A stretch of DNA of 64,000 nt from Bryobacterales bacterium (GCA_026713545.1 JAPOOG010000083.1:102840-166839); one strand, 5' to 3'. Shown: positions 32,849-42,305, numbered from the stretch's first letter. Notes: generated by a model not told the origin, from the sequence alone. Made by a program: numbers and translations.

Positions 32849-33093
32849 TCAGGGCTCGGAGTTTCGCGGGCAGTACTACAATCGACAAAGTGATCTCGAG
32901 TTGGTGGTGCCGGCTCCGTGCCATGCAGGAGCGGCGCCGCTTCATTACCTGTCGGAATGAAGCTGTCACGCCCACATTTGCGTATTTCAGCGCTGGCAAC
33001 GGGAAATGCAGGCCAGCTCTGCCGTAGACTGGGGCCAGGCGATCCGCAACCCCAACCATCAAGAAACAGGAGACCCGAAACTTAGTTATCCGA

Positions 33094-33188
33094 GGAAGCT
33101 AGACTCGGCCGGTGCCGGGCGCGGTCTTCAAAACCGTTGTTTGTCGTTCTGCGGCAAAAGTGGGTTCGACTCCCACTAGCTTCCGCCA
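33094..33188 (+). tRNA. selC: tRNA-Sec (anticodon UCA)
   Basis: Ninety-five bases. Acceptor stem of 8 bp (GGAAGCTA with TAGCTTCC), 5-bp T stem (GTGGG / CCCAC around TTCGACT), and an anticodon loop CTTCAAA giving TCA. A long variable arm pairs TTTGTCG with CGGCAAA. Discriminator G and encoded CCA follow. The 8+5 acceptor-T stack and the UCA anticodon are diagnostic of bacterial selenocysteine tRNA. No selA, selB or selD and no obvious selenoprotein gene is in the window. Confidence 0.96.
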
Positions 33189-33374
33189 ATCCACAAATAC
33201 GCATGCACACCAGAAATCCCTTAATTCAGCGATGAGGCTGTTTCTCTGCCTGTTTCGTTTCGCATCGACGTCCACCGAACAGAAGAGCCGCCCAGGTTTT
33301 CGTCCGGCATTGCGATTTCTGCCGTGGTGAGGGCCACCATCGCCGCGGGACGTGACATTCTGGACTTCGGTTAG

Positions 33375-33648
33375 CCTGCATGTCTCACCACGAGGCGAGG
33401 TGAAGTGAGTGAGAGGGCCGTCAGGACGAGGCGCGAGCCGGGCGGAGGAAAAAGGCGCGTGCAGGCGTACTTGCCAAATCGCCTCCTTCACCCCTCGGGT
33501 CACGAAACACGGCTTTTCCGGTTCACCGGCCGTCAGACATTTCTTCGGGAGCGAACCAGGTCCCCGCTCATGGTTTTCACGAATCACGAGGCACGAAACA
33601 CGGCCTTTTTATCGCGTGCTTCGACCGTCGGGTGGTGAGAAATGCAGG
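33375..33648 (+). repeat. MITE-like T element, copy 5 (complete)
   Basis: CCTGCATGTCTCACCAC at the left, GTGGTGAGAAATGCAGG at the right, with exact TTAG duplications outside (33371-33374 and 33649-33652). Internally it has the agagggccgtcaggacgagg core, a ggcggaggaaaaaggcgcg segment and a heptamer array. The gap to maf (33653-34012) otherwise holds only the D element. Confidence 0.85.
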
Positions 33649-33826
33649 TTAGCCTCGGGGTTCCCGGTCGCTTCGCCTCTGTCTCCATTGCCGTCCTTGC
33701 TTGCGACGCAGTGAGGCGGAGTATGGGATAAGGCTGCCCGATTCAGAGGTCAGTTGCCATTGGGCAGCAAGTAAATCGAAAAACCGGCCACTCTTGCATG
33801 ACCTCCTTGCACGTTCCGCGCTCAAT

Positions 33827-33925
33827 CTGACCTGAAACATCCTGTTTATCAAGCCGGGTTGACACTCATCCGGATGTTTCTTGCTTGAATGATCCGCACA
33901 CGAGCGGAGGAAAAACTAGCCTGCC
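33827..33925 (+). repeat. D element, copy 1 (palindromic)
   Basis: Arms gaaacatcc and ggatgtttc enclose about 33 bases. A ttgcttgaatgatccgc-acg-agcggaggaaaaa tail follows. It ends at ctagCCTGCCATTCTC, a T-like terminal sequence. An inverted copy lies at 38957-39052. Confidence 0.7.
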
Positions 33926-34012
33926 ATTCTCTCCGCCTCGCATCCCCACACCTTTCGCGATCGGCCCTGCAACCGATATCGCCGATCGCCGTATCTCCGC
34001 TAAGCTCAGTGC

Positions 34013-34618
34013 ATGCAGCTTGTGCTCGCGTCGGCGTCTCCGCGCCGCCGGCAGATCCTGCGCTCCGCGGGTATTCCGTTCATCGCGCGGCCCGCTGACG
34101 TGATCGAAGCTCACCTCCCGGATGAGCCGCCGGAGGCATTCGTAAAGCGGCTCGCCGAAGAAAAAGCGCGGGCTGTCTGGCGGGATAGTGAGCTTGTTCT
34201 CGGTGCGGATACGGTCGTCGTCATCGACAAGACGATCCTCGGCAAGCCGGCTGATGAAGACGAGGCCCGGCGGATGCTTCGATTGCTTTCCGGACGCACT
34301 CATCGAGTGCTGACAGGCATCGCCCTCTTCAACGGGACCGTTGCACGGGCAGACGTCGAAGAGACCGTTGTCTACTTCCGGGACTTGGACGACCTGGAAA
34401 TCGCCGACTACGCAGCCACGGGCGAGCCCCTCGACAAGGCCGGTGCTTACGGCATTCAGGGGGCCGCGTCAAAGTTCGTTCAGCGCATTGAAGGTTGCTA
34501 TTTCAACGTTGTCGGGCTACCCGTAAGCCGCGTCTACAGTTGTATTCGATCGAGTTTGCGATGTCTCGAGCGGCCGGCCGGAACAGGAGACGGTCAGAGC
34601 GCGCAACCGCTCCGATAG
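34013..34618 (+). CDS. maf: Maf-family nucleotide pyrophosphatase
   Basis: 201 aa. Opens LVLASASPRRRQILRSAG (the Maf SxSPRR signature); then EEKARAVW, LGADTVVVID and SGRTHRVLTGIAL. The DKAGAYGIQGAASKFV block is typical of dTTP/UTP pyrophosphatases (YhdE type). It hydrolyses non-canonical or canonical nucleoside triphosphates to monophosphates, cleaning the pool or affecting division. Monocistronic in appearance. Confidence 0.92.
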   Translation: MQLVLASASPRRRQILRSAGIPFIARPADVIEAHLPDEPPEAFVKRLAEEKARAVWRDSELVLGADTVVVIDKTILGKPADEDEARRMLRLLSGRTHRVLTGIALFNGTVARADVEETVVYFRDLDDLEIADYAATGEPLDKAGAYGIQGAASKFVQRIEGCYFNVVGLPVSRVYSCIRSSLRCLERPAGTGDGQSAQPLR

Positions 34619-34738
34619 TAGCCTCCGTTCAGGAGGCGGAGGCAGGAGAGCCGATTGTGTTTGATCGGCCGATTCGACAGACCGCTTCCGGCCTCGATCT
34701 CCCTGCGAGGGAGATCCCTGATCGTAATGAGCCCGGGG

Positions 34739-36142
34739 TCAAGCCTGGGGAACGGACGCCAGGGCGACCTCGTCGCCGGGGTTGAGGCCGGCAAGGATCA
34801 CCGCTTCCGTGGGGCTCGCCGGCCCGATCTCGATCTCGCGGGTGATGAACCCCTCGCCCTGACGGACCATCACGATCGACCGATCTTGTTGCTTTTGGAT
34901 CGCGGCGCGGGGGATGACAAGCGCGTCTTCATGCTGCGCGAGTAGAATATCGGCGCTGCCGGAAAGGTCCGGAATGACACGCTCGTCTTCCGCGTCGATG
35001 GAAATTTCCACAGACACCATCTTGACGTAGTTGTCACGGCCGCTGCGCCAGCGGAAACCCGTACTCGAGCTGCTTGCCATCGCGCTGATCGATGTGACTT
35101 TGCCTGGTAGAACGAGCTCGGGATAGGCATCCAGCCGGACCTCGGCTTTCTGCCCCATTCGAACCAGTTGGCTGTCGACCTGGTTTACGACACCACTCAC
35201 GATCATGGCGGAAAGATCGACGACGCGCATGAAGAACGTTCCTGGATTGACTTGGTCGCCCACCTGGACCTGCTCAGTTTGACCGCCCCCTCTATAGAGC
35301 GACTCCATCACCACGAGCCCGTCGACAGGGCTCGGCATTTTGAGCCGCTCCAAATCGCGCATGTGGCGGTCGACGTGAAGCTGATGCTTCTCGACCTCGA
35401 GTTCCAAGCCGCGTATATCCGCGGCGTGAACCTCCTGCTGGAGCTTCACTTCCTGGGTAAGCTGCGTCAGCGTGGCTTCGGCTTCCTCCACTGCCAGCTT
35501 GAGCTTTTCAGCTTCGATTTCGGAGCGTACTTCAGCCGTTCGCAGATCGAGCTTTGCCTTGTCGAGATCCGCCTGCGAGACTCGCACGCTCTGTTGCTCG
35601 GTCTCTGTCGCAATCATGATCTCCGCGCGGCGTTTCTCGACAGTCGACTTGGCCTGTGCGAGAGTCGACCTCACGTCATCGATATGGTCCTCGAGCCAGC
35701 GATTCTCGAACTCGGCAACCACCGTCCCCGCCTGGATGGTTTCGCCCGCCGGAGCAAGTTTCATCAGTGTTTGCTGACGGCGGCCTTCGCTGCCGCCACG
35801 CATGCGGGGCGCACGGATCGCCGCGAAACGCTTCGCTGCAATGGTTCCGCTTGCGCGAAGCGACTGCCGGAAGCTCTTGACTTCTGCTTTCGCGGTTGGG
35901 ATCGTCTGAACCTCGGCTCCTGACCCGGCCGAGAAAATCTGCTCGCGTTGCGACCATACACCCAGCCCGATGGCCCCCAGAACGACAAGGATGACGCCGC
36001 TGAGCAGCCTGCCGGGACGAGAAGACGAGGGAGGCGGAGCCGCCGGTTCAAGTTGAGGCCCTGGTGGTTCCGGTTGGTTCTCGTGGGGAACGGTCGGGCT
36101 CACGCTGAAGGAGCGTTGCCAGGGTAGGTTCGTGGATTCCAT
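34739..36142 (-). CDS. Efflux periplasmic adaptor (HlyD/RND membrane-fusion type)
   Basis: 467 aa. A proline-rich cytoplasmic tail of about 45 residues precedes one membrane helix (LLSGVILVVLGAIGLGVW). A barrel-sandwich (lipoyl-like) half, a long coiled-coil hairpin (about 150-265, rich in E, K, A, Q) and a beta-barrel domain follow. It is expected to bridge an inner-membrane pump and an outer-membrane channel. No transporter or TolC gene is adjacent, so the partner is encoded elsewhere. The long N-terminal tail is unusual for this family. Confidence 0.83.
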   Translation of the reverse strand: MESTNLPWQRSFSVSPTVPHENQPEPPGPQLEPAAPPPSSSRPGRLLSGVILVVLGAIGLGVWSQREQIFSAGSGAEVQTIPTAKAEVKSFRQSLRASGTIAAKRFAAIRAPRMRGGSEGRRQQTLMKLAPAGETIQAGTVVAEFENRWLEDHIDDVRSTLAQAKSTVEKRRAEIMIATETEQQSVRVSQADLDKAKLDLRTAEVRSEIEAEKLKLAVEEAEATLTQLTQEVKLQQEVHAADIRGLELEVEKHQLHVDRHMRDLERLKMPSPVDGLVVMESLYRGGGQTEQVQVGDQVNPGTFFMRVVDLSAMIVSGVVNQVDSQLVRMGQKAEVRLDAYPELVLPGKVTSISAMASSSSTGFRWRSGRDNYVKMVSVEISIDAEDERVIPDLSGSADILLAQHEDALVIPRAAIQKQQDRSIVMVRQGEGFITREIEIGPASPTEAVILAGLNPGDEVALASVPQA

Positions 36143-36445
36143 GTCGAGTCCTTAAACCGGAATTGACCATCCCGAGTCTAGCAAAAAGCGGACTGGCCTG
36201 TGCGGAAATGGCGATTTCCGGGACCAGGAAGTTACTTCCTGTAGGTTTTCAAGTTTTCTCCTTCGAAACGGCTTGTTGATGAACCAGGTGCTAAGATAGA
36301 AATCTTTGCCGTGGCCGGTGGGTTGGGTCGCGGCCACGATGAGACGCCTGTGCTCCGGGACGGCGGAGGTGCCGTCAGGCCTCCGAGACGGAGTGCGGTC
36401 ATCGATGCCATTCCCCGACAGGCTCAACCAACTCAGGAGAGATTC
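36143..36445. other. Divergent gap between adaptor and SOD genes
   Basis: No gene or known repeat recognised. It must hold the promoters for both divergent genes. The SOD ribosome site is caggagag. Confidence 0.4.
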
Positions 36446-37060
36446 ATGGCCTATACGCTGCCCGCTTTGCCCTATGCTTTCGACGCACTGGAACCTCACA
36501 TCGATGCCAGGACGATGGAAATCCATCATGGCAAGCACCACAACACCTATGTGACGAAGCTCAACGATGCGATCGCCGGCCATGCCGACTTGGCCGCGAA
36601 ATCCATCGACGATCTTGTGCGTGATTTGGACTCGGTGCCGGAAGCCATCCGCACCGCCGTTCGCAACAACGGCGGCGGCCACGCCAACCACTCGCTGTTC
36701 TGGCAGCTGATGAAGAACGGCGGAGGAGGCGAACCCGGCGGCGGCCTCGGCTCCGCCATCGATTCCGCTTTCGGCAACTTTGACAGCTTCAAGCAGAAAT
36801 TCGCCGCGGCCGGCGCCGCACGCTTCGGAAGCGGCTGGGCTTGGCTTTCCGTTGACGGCGGCGGGAACCTCGTCGTCGAGTCGACCCCCAACCAGGACAA
36901 CCCTCTGACCCACGGCAACACGCCCGTTCTCGGGCTCGATGTCTGGGAACACGCCTACTATCTGCACTATCAGAACCGGCGTCCGGACTACATCGCGGCC
37001 TGGTGGAACGTTGTCAACTGGGACGAGGTCGCCGGCCGCTACGCCGCCGCCAAGGGGTAA
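36446..37060 (+). CDS. sodA: Superoxide dismutase, Mn type likely
   Basis: 204 aa from the ATG at 36446 behind ctcaggagagattc. Metal ligands: His in [11 protein letters not shown], His in [11 protein letters not shown], and Asp/His in [19 protein letters not shown]. The Gly-rich GGGHANH and the Gln in TPNQDNP point to a manganese rather than iron enzyme. It dismutates superoxide in the cytoplasm; no export signal is present. Upstream in-frame codons before 36446 were rejected for lack of family similarity. Confidence 0.93.
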   Translation: MAYTLPALPYAFDALEPHIDARTMEIHHGKHHNTYVTKLNDAIAGHADLAAKSIDDLVRDLDSVPEAIRTAVRNNGGGHANHSLFWQLMKNGGGGEPGGGLGSAIDSAFGNFDSFKQKFAAAGAARFGSGWAWLSVDGGGNLVVESTPNQDNPLTHGNTPVLGLDVWEHAYYLHYQNRRPDYIAAWWNVVNWDEVAGRYAAAKG

Positions 37061-37172
37061 CTGAGCCGGAGGGCATGCCATGCCCCGGGATTCATGAGCG
37101 GGCGGCGAAGCGCCGCTGAGTCCGTCCTGCGCCCCCCGATCTTTCTTGCTGCCTGGGAACCATTGACCCGCC

Positions 37173-38024
37173 ATGTCCGAATACGCCTTCAAACTCGCCG
37201 TCTGCAACGAGCTTTACGAGAAGACTGACTTTGCGGCCTCGTGTCGTTCTCTGAAGAAGGCTGGCTGGCAGGGTATCGAGATCGCCCCGTTCACGCTGCG
37301 GAACGACGCTACGACCCTGCCGGCCGAAAGACGGAAGGAAGTGCGCAATATCATTCAGTCCGAGGGGCTCGAGTTCGTCGGGCTGCACTGGCTGACCGTT
37401 GGCCCGACCGGCCTTCACGTCACGACCCCCGACGAAGCTATGCGGAAACACAGTTGGGATTTCGTCCGCCGCCTCGTCGATCTTTGCGCCGACCTGCGCC
37501 ACGGTGACAGCGGTGGAGTGATGGTTTTCGGTTCACCCATACAGCGTAAGACTATCGGCGGCCTCTCACCGCAGCAGGCGACGGCTCATTTCATCGATGG
37601 CGTGCGCTCGATCACCGGGCACCTCGAAGACTTGGGCGTCACCCTGCTCGTTGAAGCCCTTCCCAGCGAGCAGTGTGATGTGATCGGATCACTCGATGAA
37701 GCGATCAAGGTGGTCCGCGAAGTGAACAGCCCTTCCGTACGAAGCATGTTCGACAGCCACAACGCGATTGAGGAGACAACACCCCACGCCGAACTGGTCG
37801 AGAAGTACTGGGATTTCATCCGGCATATCCACATCAACGAGCTGGATGGTTCGTACGTGCGACCCGGCGGCGGTTACGACGTTAAGCCCGTCCTGCAGAT
37901 CGCGAAAGATCGCAAGTTCGACGGCTGGGTCTCGATGGAAGTCTTCGACTTTACGCCGGGCGCAGAGAAGATGGTCAACGAATCCATCGCCTATCTTCGC
38001 GACGAGATCGCCCGACTGAACTGA
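37173..38024 (+). CDS. Sugar phosphate isomerase/epimerase-like TIM barrel
   Basis: 283 aa. AP-endonuclease-2/xylose-isomerase-like barrel: GWQGIEIAPFTL, GLEFVGLHWL, LLVEALPSEQ, SMFDSHNAIEE, HIHINELDG and WVSMEVFDF carry the expected metal-binding Glu, Asp and His positions at strand ends. Such proteins isomerise or epimerise keto sugars, or process inositols. The substrate is unknown. It is followed after 12 bp by the ankyrin gene. Confidence 0.82.
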   Translation: MSEYAFKLAVCNELYEKTDFAASCRSLKKAGWQGIEIAPFTLRNDATTLPAERRKEVRNIIQSEGLEFVGLHWLTVGPTGLHVTTPDEAMRKHSWDFVRRLVDLCADLRHGDSGGVMVFGSPIQRKTIGGLSPQQATAHFIDGVRSITGHLEDLGVTLLVEALPSEQCDVIGSLDEAIKVVREVNSPSVRSMFDSHNAIEETTPHAELVEKYWDFIRHIHINELDGSYVRPGGGYDVKPVLQIAKDRKFDGWVSMEVFDFTPGAEKMVNESIAYLRDEIARLN

Positions 38025-38036
38025 TCTGCAGACGCC

Positions 38037-38669
38037 GTGCAGCCCGCAGAGCAAATCGTACAAGCCGTCAAAGACGGCGACGCCCCTCTTGTCCGTGACC
38101 TTGTCCGGAAAGATCCCCGGTTAGCCTCGGCCCGTGACGAGAAGGGTGTCTCCGTCGTGATGCAGGCGGTGTACTACCGCCGGAACGAGGTGCTGAGCAT
38201 TCTGCTGGCAACGAACCCGCCTCTGGATTTATTCGAGGCCGCTGCTCTTGGCAAACGCGAGCTGATGGCAATGTTGGTTGACGAAGACCCTGCTGAAATT
38301 GCAGCTTGTTCGCCCGACGGCTTCACGCCTCTCCATCTGTCTTGCTTTTTTGGACACTACCATTGTTCGCAGCTTCTGATTCGGGGGGCTGCGGATGTCA
38401 ATGCGATTGCTGACAACCCCATGGCCGTAGCCCCGATCCACAGTGCTGCGGCGGGCCGGAATCTCGATATCGTCAAATTGCTTCTCGACAATGGAGCCTG
38501 CGTCAACGCTCGACAGCACGGAGGCTGGACAGCTCTGCATGCCGCCGCGATGAATGGCGATCAAGCAATGGTTGATGCCCTTCTCGAGGCTGGGGCAGAT
38601 GCCGGCCTTAAGTCCGACGATGGCAAGACCGCGGCCGACATGGCCGTGGGAAGGGTCGCCAATCTGTGA
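38037..38669 (+). CDS. Ankyrin-repeat protein
   Basis: 210 aa from a GTG at 38037. About five ankyrin units are visible, best in DGFTPLHLSCFFGHYHCSQ, APIHSAAAGRNLDIVKLLL and GWTALHAAAMNGDQAMVDA. No signal peptide or extra domain. It probably binds another protein in the cytoplasm. Position suggests co-transcription with the TIM-barrel gene. Confidence 0.88.
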   Translation: MQPAEQIVQAVKDGDAPLVRDLVRKDPRLASARDEKGVSVVMQAVYYRRNEVLSILLATNPPLDLFEAAALGKRELMAMLVDEDPAEIAACSPDGFTPLHLSCFFGHYHCSQLLIRGAADVNAIADNPMAVAPIHSAAAGRNLDIVKLLLDNGACVNARQHGGWTALHAAAMNGDQAMVDALLEAGADAGLKSDDGKTAADMAVGRVANL

Positions 38670-38686
38670 TTGCTCTTATTGACTGG

Positions 38687-38960
38687 CCTGCATTTCTCAC
38701 CACGCGGCGAGCTGAAGTGCGTGAGAGGGCCGTCAGGACGAGGCGCGCGCCGGGCGGAGGAAAAAGGCGCGCGCAGGCGTACTTGCCAAATCGCCTCCTT
38801 CACCCCTCGGGTCACGAAACACGGCCTTTCCGGTTCACTGGCCGTCAGACATTTCTTCTGGAGTGAACCAGGCCCCCTCCCATGGTTTTCACGAATCACG
38901 AGCCACGAATCCCGGCCTTTGTATCGCGTGCTCCGGCCGTCATGTGCTGAGAAAGGCAGG
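38687..38960 (+). repeat. MITE-like T element, copy 6 (complete)
   Basis: Left end CCTGCATTTCTCACCAC, right end gtgctgagaaaggcagg. Flanks are CTGG on both sides (38683-38686, 38961-38964), a 4-bp duplication different from the usual TTAG. This shows the flanking bases are target duplications and not part of the element. Confidence 0.85.
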
Positions 38961-39052
38961 CTGGTTTTTCCTCCGCCCGTGCGCGGATCATTCAAGCTGA
39001 AAACATCCGGGCCGGTATCAACATCGCTTGATCAGGAGGATGTTTCAGGTCA
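38957..39052 (-). repeat. D element, copy 2 (inverted relative to copy 1)
   Basis: The reverse strand reads ctgacctgaaacatcc...ggatgttttcagcttgaatgatccgc, then gggcggaggaaaaacc, matching 33827-33925. It abuts the right end of T copy 6, just as copy 1 abuts a T-like end. Confidence 0.7.
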
Positions 39053-39162
39053 GTGTCGCCCAAGGCGGACCGGGTTTCAAATCGGAAGAGTCAAAAGATC
39101 GTCAGCATTGCGAAACCGCTGAAAACAGAAGGGCTTACGACGATCCCGTATAATGACTGGTC

Positions 39163-39981
39163 ATGGGCGAATCGAGTGTCTTTTGGCTCCGTGTGACGCT
39201 GCTGCTCTATTCGCTCGGTCTTTGGCACGCCCTCGTAACGGTGGTCAAGCGGCGCCAGCGGCTTTTCAAGCTGGCTTTGGGTTCGATCTCGCTCGGAGCG
39301 GTGTTCCATCTGGTCTCGATCGTCGATCAGGCCATGGCGCAGGGCAGGTTCCCGGTCCACACCCTGCATCAGATGGCCTCGTTGGTGGGATTTCTCGTAA
39401 CCTGTGCGTTTCTGCTGGTCTACTGGCGATACAAGTACGAAAGCCTGGCTGTTTTCGTGTTCCCTACAGTGTTCTTGCTGACCATGGTAGCCAGCCTCGG
39501 AACAGCCGTCGACCCACCCGAAGGGTACACTCTGGGGCGCATGTGGCTGACGATGCACGTTTTGCTGGTGCTGCTAGGTTACGCCGCCCTGACACTGACC
39601 TTCGTCGCCGGCGTGATGTATCTTATTCAAGAAAAGGAACTTAAATCGAAAAGACCAAGGGTCTTCTACTACTGGTTACCGCCGCTCGGCGCCCTGGACG
39701 ACCTCGCCTATCGAACCCTGGCGGTCGGCTTCGTTCTGGTGACATTGGGGCTGATCTCAGGGAGCTTCTGGGCTTTCGTCGAGTGGGGTGCAAACTGGAT
39801 CGTGGATCCGACGATTGCTCTGGCGTTCGTTACGTGGGCGATTTACCTCGCGATGGTCTTCAGCCGGTTGGCGATTGGCTGGAGAGGACGCAAGGCGGCG
39901 TACTTCTCGATCGTGGGGTTCTGTTCAGCCGCTCTCACCTGGATCGTCAATAGCGGCGTTCATTCTTTCATGCGGCCATGA
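39163..39981 (+). CDS. ccsA: CcsA/HemX-type cytochrome c assembly membrane protein
   Basis: 272 aa with about eight membrane helices. The tryptophan-rich loop region is shortened but SGSFWAFVEWGANWIVDP is kept, along with conserved His in the helices (FHLVSIVD, HTLHQMASL, WLTMHVLLVLLGY, NSGVHSF). The family either handles haem for c-type cytochrome maturation or, as HemX next to hemA, influences glutamyl-tRNA reductase level. Its ATGA overlap with hemA favours the HemX assignment. The five-haem cytochrome in this window would need such a system. Confidence 0.85.
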   Translation: MGESSVFWLRVTLLLYSLGLWHALVTVVKRRQRLFKLALGSISLGAVFHLVSIVDQAMAQGRFPVHTLHQMASLVGFLVTCAFLLVYWRYKYESLAVFVFPTVFLLTMVASLGTAVDPPEGYTLGRMWLTMHVLLVLLGYAALTLTFVAGVMYLIQEKELKSKRPRVFYYWLPPLGALDDLAYRTLAVGFVLVTLGLISGSFWAFVEWGANWIVDPTIALAFVTWAIYLAMVFSRLAIGWRGRKAAYFSIVGFCSAALTWIVNSGVHSFMRP

Positions 39982-41243
39982 GTGTCCTTCTGGTGGGCCT
40001 CAGTCACAAGACCGCCCCCGTCGAGGTGCGGGAACGCTTCGCCGTGGCGGAGGCAGCGACAGTCGAGCGACTGGCGGCCTTGGCGGAGCGGCCCGGTGTC
40101 TCTGAAGCTCTGATTCTGTCAACTTGCAATCGGGTGGAACTGGTCGTGGGTTCCGAAGCGGGCTCGGACTCGACTGAACAGATTCTGTCGTTTCTCGGTT
40201 CTGAACATCGCGAGCTTCTTGACGAGGTCAAGTCCTACTTCTACCGCTATGTCGACCAGGATGCGGTGCGGCACATTTTCCGTGTCGCATGCAGCCTGGA
40301 TTCGATGGTTCTCGGCGAGCCGCAGATTCTGGGCCAGATCAAAGACGCCTACGCGAGCGCGAAGCAGGCGGGAACGATTCAGGGTGAGCTGGACTTCGTC
40401 TTGAATCACGCCTTTCGGGTAGCAAGGCGTGTGCGCAACGAAACAGGCATCGGTCAGATGGCGGTGTCGGTCAGCAACGTGGCCGTAGAGTTGGCGCGCA
40501 AGATTTTCGGAGACCTCAACGGCCGATCCATTTTAGTCATCGGTGCCGGAGAGATGTCGGAACTGGCTGCCAAGCACCTGCGCGGGGCCGGTGGCGGCAA
40601 GATCTACGTCACGAACCGTACCCACGAGCGCGCCGTCGACATGGCCAGGGTGTTTGATGGCCAGGCGGTCGAGTTCAGCCGGCTCCTGGAATGGCTGACG
40701 CACGTCGATATTGTGATCACTTCGACCGGCGCGCCCAACTTCATCCTCACGAAACAGGCGGCTGAGGGAATGATCGCAGCCCGCAGGCAGCGGCCGATCT
40801 TCCTGATCGATATTGCCGTGCCGCGCGACATCGATCCGGCGATCAATGCGATCGACAACATCTTTGTCTACGACATTGACGACTTGCAGCATGTCGCCGA
40901 TGCCAATCTCGAGCAACGCAAGAGCGAGGCCGAGCAGGCCGAGAGAATCGTCGAGGAGGAAGTTGCGAAGCTGATGCAGCGGATCAAGACGCATCAGGTT
41001 GCGCCAACCATCGTGTCCTTGCAGGACAGGCTCGAGCGTCTGCGGCGTGCCGAGCTGGAACGGCATCGTTCGAAACTCGGATCACTTACACCGCAACAGG
41101 AGGAAGCCATTGAGGCCCTGACTCGCGGCATGATCAACAAGATCGCCCATTCTCCCATTTCTCAAATGAAGCGGTTGGCGAGCCATCCTGATGGATTGCA
41201 CTTCGTCGAGTTCGTCAAACGCGCTTTCAATCTGCACAAATGA
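39978..41243 (+). CDS. hemA: Glutamyl-tRNA reductase
   Basis: 421 aa. Opens VLLVGLSHKTAPVEVRE. The catalytic Cys50 lies in ILSTCNRVELVV, the NADPH-binding fold carries VIGAGEMSELAAKHL, and the C-terminal helical dimerisation domain is present. It makes glutamate-1-semialdehyde from Glu-tRNA, the committed step of C5-pathway tetrapyrrole synthesis. ATGA overlaps on both sides place it in a tight ccsA-hemA-hemC operon. Confidence 0.96.
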   Translation: MSVLLVGLSHKTAPVEVRERFAVAEAATVERLAALAERPGVSEALILSTCNRVELVVGSEAGSDSTEQILSFLGSEHRELLDEVKSYFYRYVDQDAVRHIFRVACSLDSMVLGEPQILGQIKDAYASAKQAGTIQGELDFVLNHAFRVARRVRNETGIGQMAVSVSNVAVELARKIFGDLNGRSILVIGAGEMSELAAKHLRGAGGGKIYVTNRTHERAVDMARVFDGQAVEFSRLLEWLTHVDIVITSTGAPNFILTKQAAEGMIAARRQRPIFLIDIAVPRDIDPAINAIDNIFVYDIDDLQHVADANLEQRKSEAEQAERIVEEEVAKLMQRIKTHQVAPTIVSLQDRLERLRRAELERHRSKLGSLTPQQEEAIEALTRGMINKIAHSPISQMKRLASHPDGLHFVEFVKRAFNLHK

Positions 41244-42175
41244 AACCGGTTGTCATTGGAACCCGTGGTTCCCCACTCGCCATGTGGCAAGCCCAGTGGG
41301 TCTCCGACCAGCTTGAAGCACTGGGCGTGTCTTCACGCATCAAAGTGATCAAGACTACCGGTGACAAGTTGGGCGCGCGGGCTTTTGTGAAGTTGGTCTC
41401 CACCACCGGCGTCAAGGGCGTTTTCACGAAGGAAGTCGACGAGGCGTTGATCAAGCGCCACATCGATATCGCGGTGCACAGCCTGAAGGATCTCCCCACG
41501 AAATCGGATCGCCGGCTGGTTCTTGGCGCCGTGCCGGAAAGGGGTGACGCGCGTGACGCCCTGGTCGGTGGCGAGCTCAAGGGATTCAGCGAAGGCGCCC
41601 GGATCGGAACCAGTTCTCTGCGGCGCGCCGCTCAGTTCCGCCGCCTGCGGCCCAAGTTGATCGTGGAGGAGATTCGCGGCAATGTCGATACGCGTCTCAA
41701 GAAATTGGACGAAGGACGCTATGAGGGTTTGATTCTCGCGGCGGCTGGGTTACTGCGGCTTGGGCTTGAAGAGAGAATTGCGGAAACGCTCGAGCCGAAC
41801 GTGATGTACCCTGCGATCGGACAGGGCGCGATCGGCATTCAGGTGCGCGCCAGGGACAAGGGAATGCGGGAAATCATCGCTCCGTTGAATCACCAGGAGA
41901 CACGCGCTGCGGTTACTGCCGAGCGGAGCTTGCTGGAAGCTCTCAGTGGCGGATGTCAAGTGCCGCTGGGTGGCTATGCCAGCATCCGGGGCGACCGGCT
42001 CCGGCTTTCCGCAATGGTCGTATCTCAAGATGGCCGCCGTTCCTTCTGCCGGGTTGTCGAGGGCAGCACAACGACCCCCGCCGCGGTGGGAGAAGAGACC
42101 GCTGAGAGGCTGCTGTCGCTGGGCGCCGGTGTGATTATGGGCTTGCATAAGACGAAGAAGGTCAGCGCTCGGTAG
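41240..42175 (+). CDS. hemC: Hydroxymethylbilane synthase (porphobilinogen deaminase)
   Basis: 311 aa. Opens VIGTRGSPLAMWQAQWV. Contains VFTKEVDEALI, AVHSLKDLPT, RGNVDTRLKKLDEG and the cofactor-anchoring Cys239 in LSGGCQVPLGGYA. It joins four porphobilinogen units into the linear tetrapyrrole. It overlaps hemA by four bases. Confidence 0.96.
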   Translation: MKPVVIGTRGSPLAMWQAQWVSDQLEALGVSSRIKVIKTTGDKLGARAFVKLVSTTGVKGVFTKEVDEALIKRHIDIAVHSLKDLPTKSDRRLVLGAVPERGDARDALVGGELKGFSEGARIGTSSLRRAAQFRRLRPKLIVEEIRGNVDTRLKKLDEGRYEGLILAAAGLLRLGLEERIAETLEPNVMYPAIGQGAIGIQVRARDKGMREIIAPLNHQETRAAVTAERSLLEALSGGCQVPLGGYASIRGDRLRLSAMVVSQDGRRSFCRVVEGSTTTPAAVGEETAERLLSLGAGVIMGLHKTKKVSAR

Positions 42176-42305
42176 GCCGGCCTCTCTTGCCCCGTTTAGC
42201 AGTCCGTGGCAAAAGTCCCGTGGTACGAAGGAATGCGCGGCGGGCTACTGCTCATCCTCGGCGCGGAGTGAGGAGGACCTCCGATCCGGGTGATCTCCTC
42301 CTTTA

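Noticed and set aside
33112..33330. Open frame covering the tRNA-Sec gene
   Set aside because: The cloverleaf, encoded CCA and UCA anticodon fully explain this stretch.
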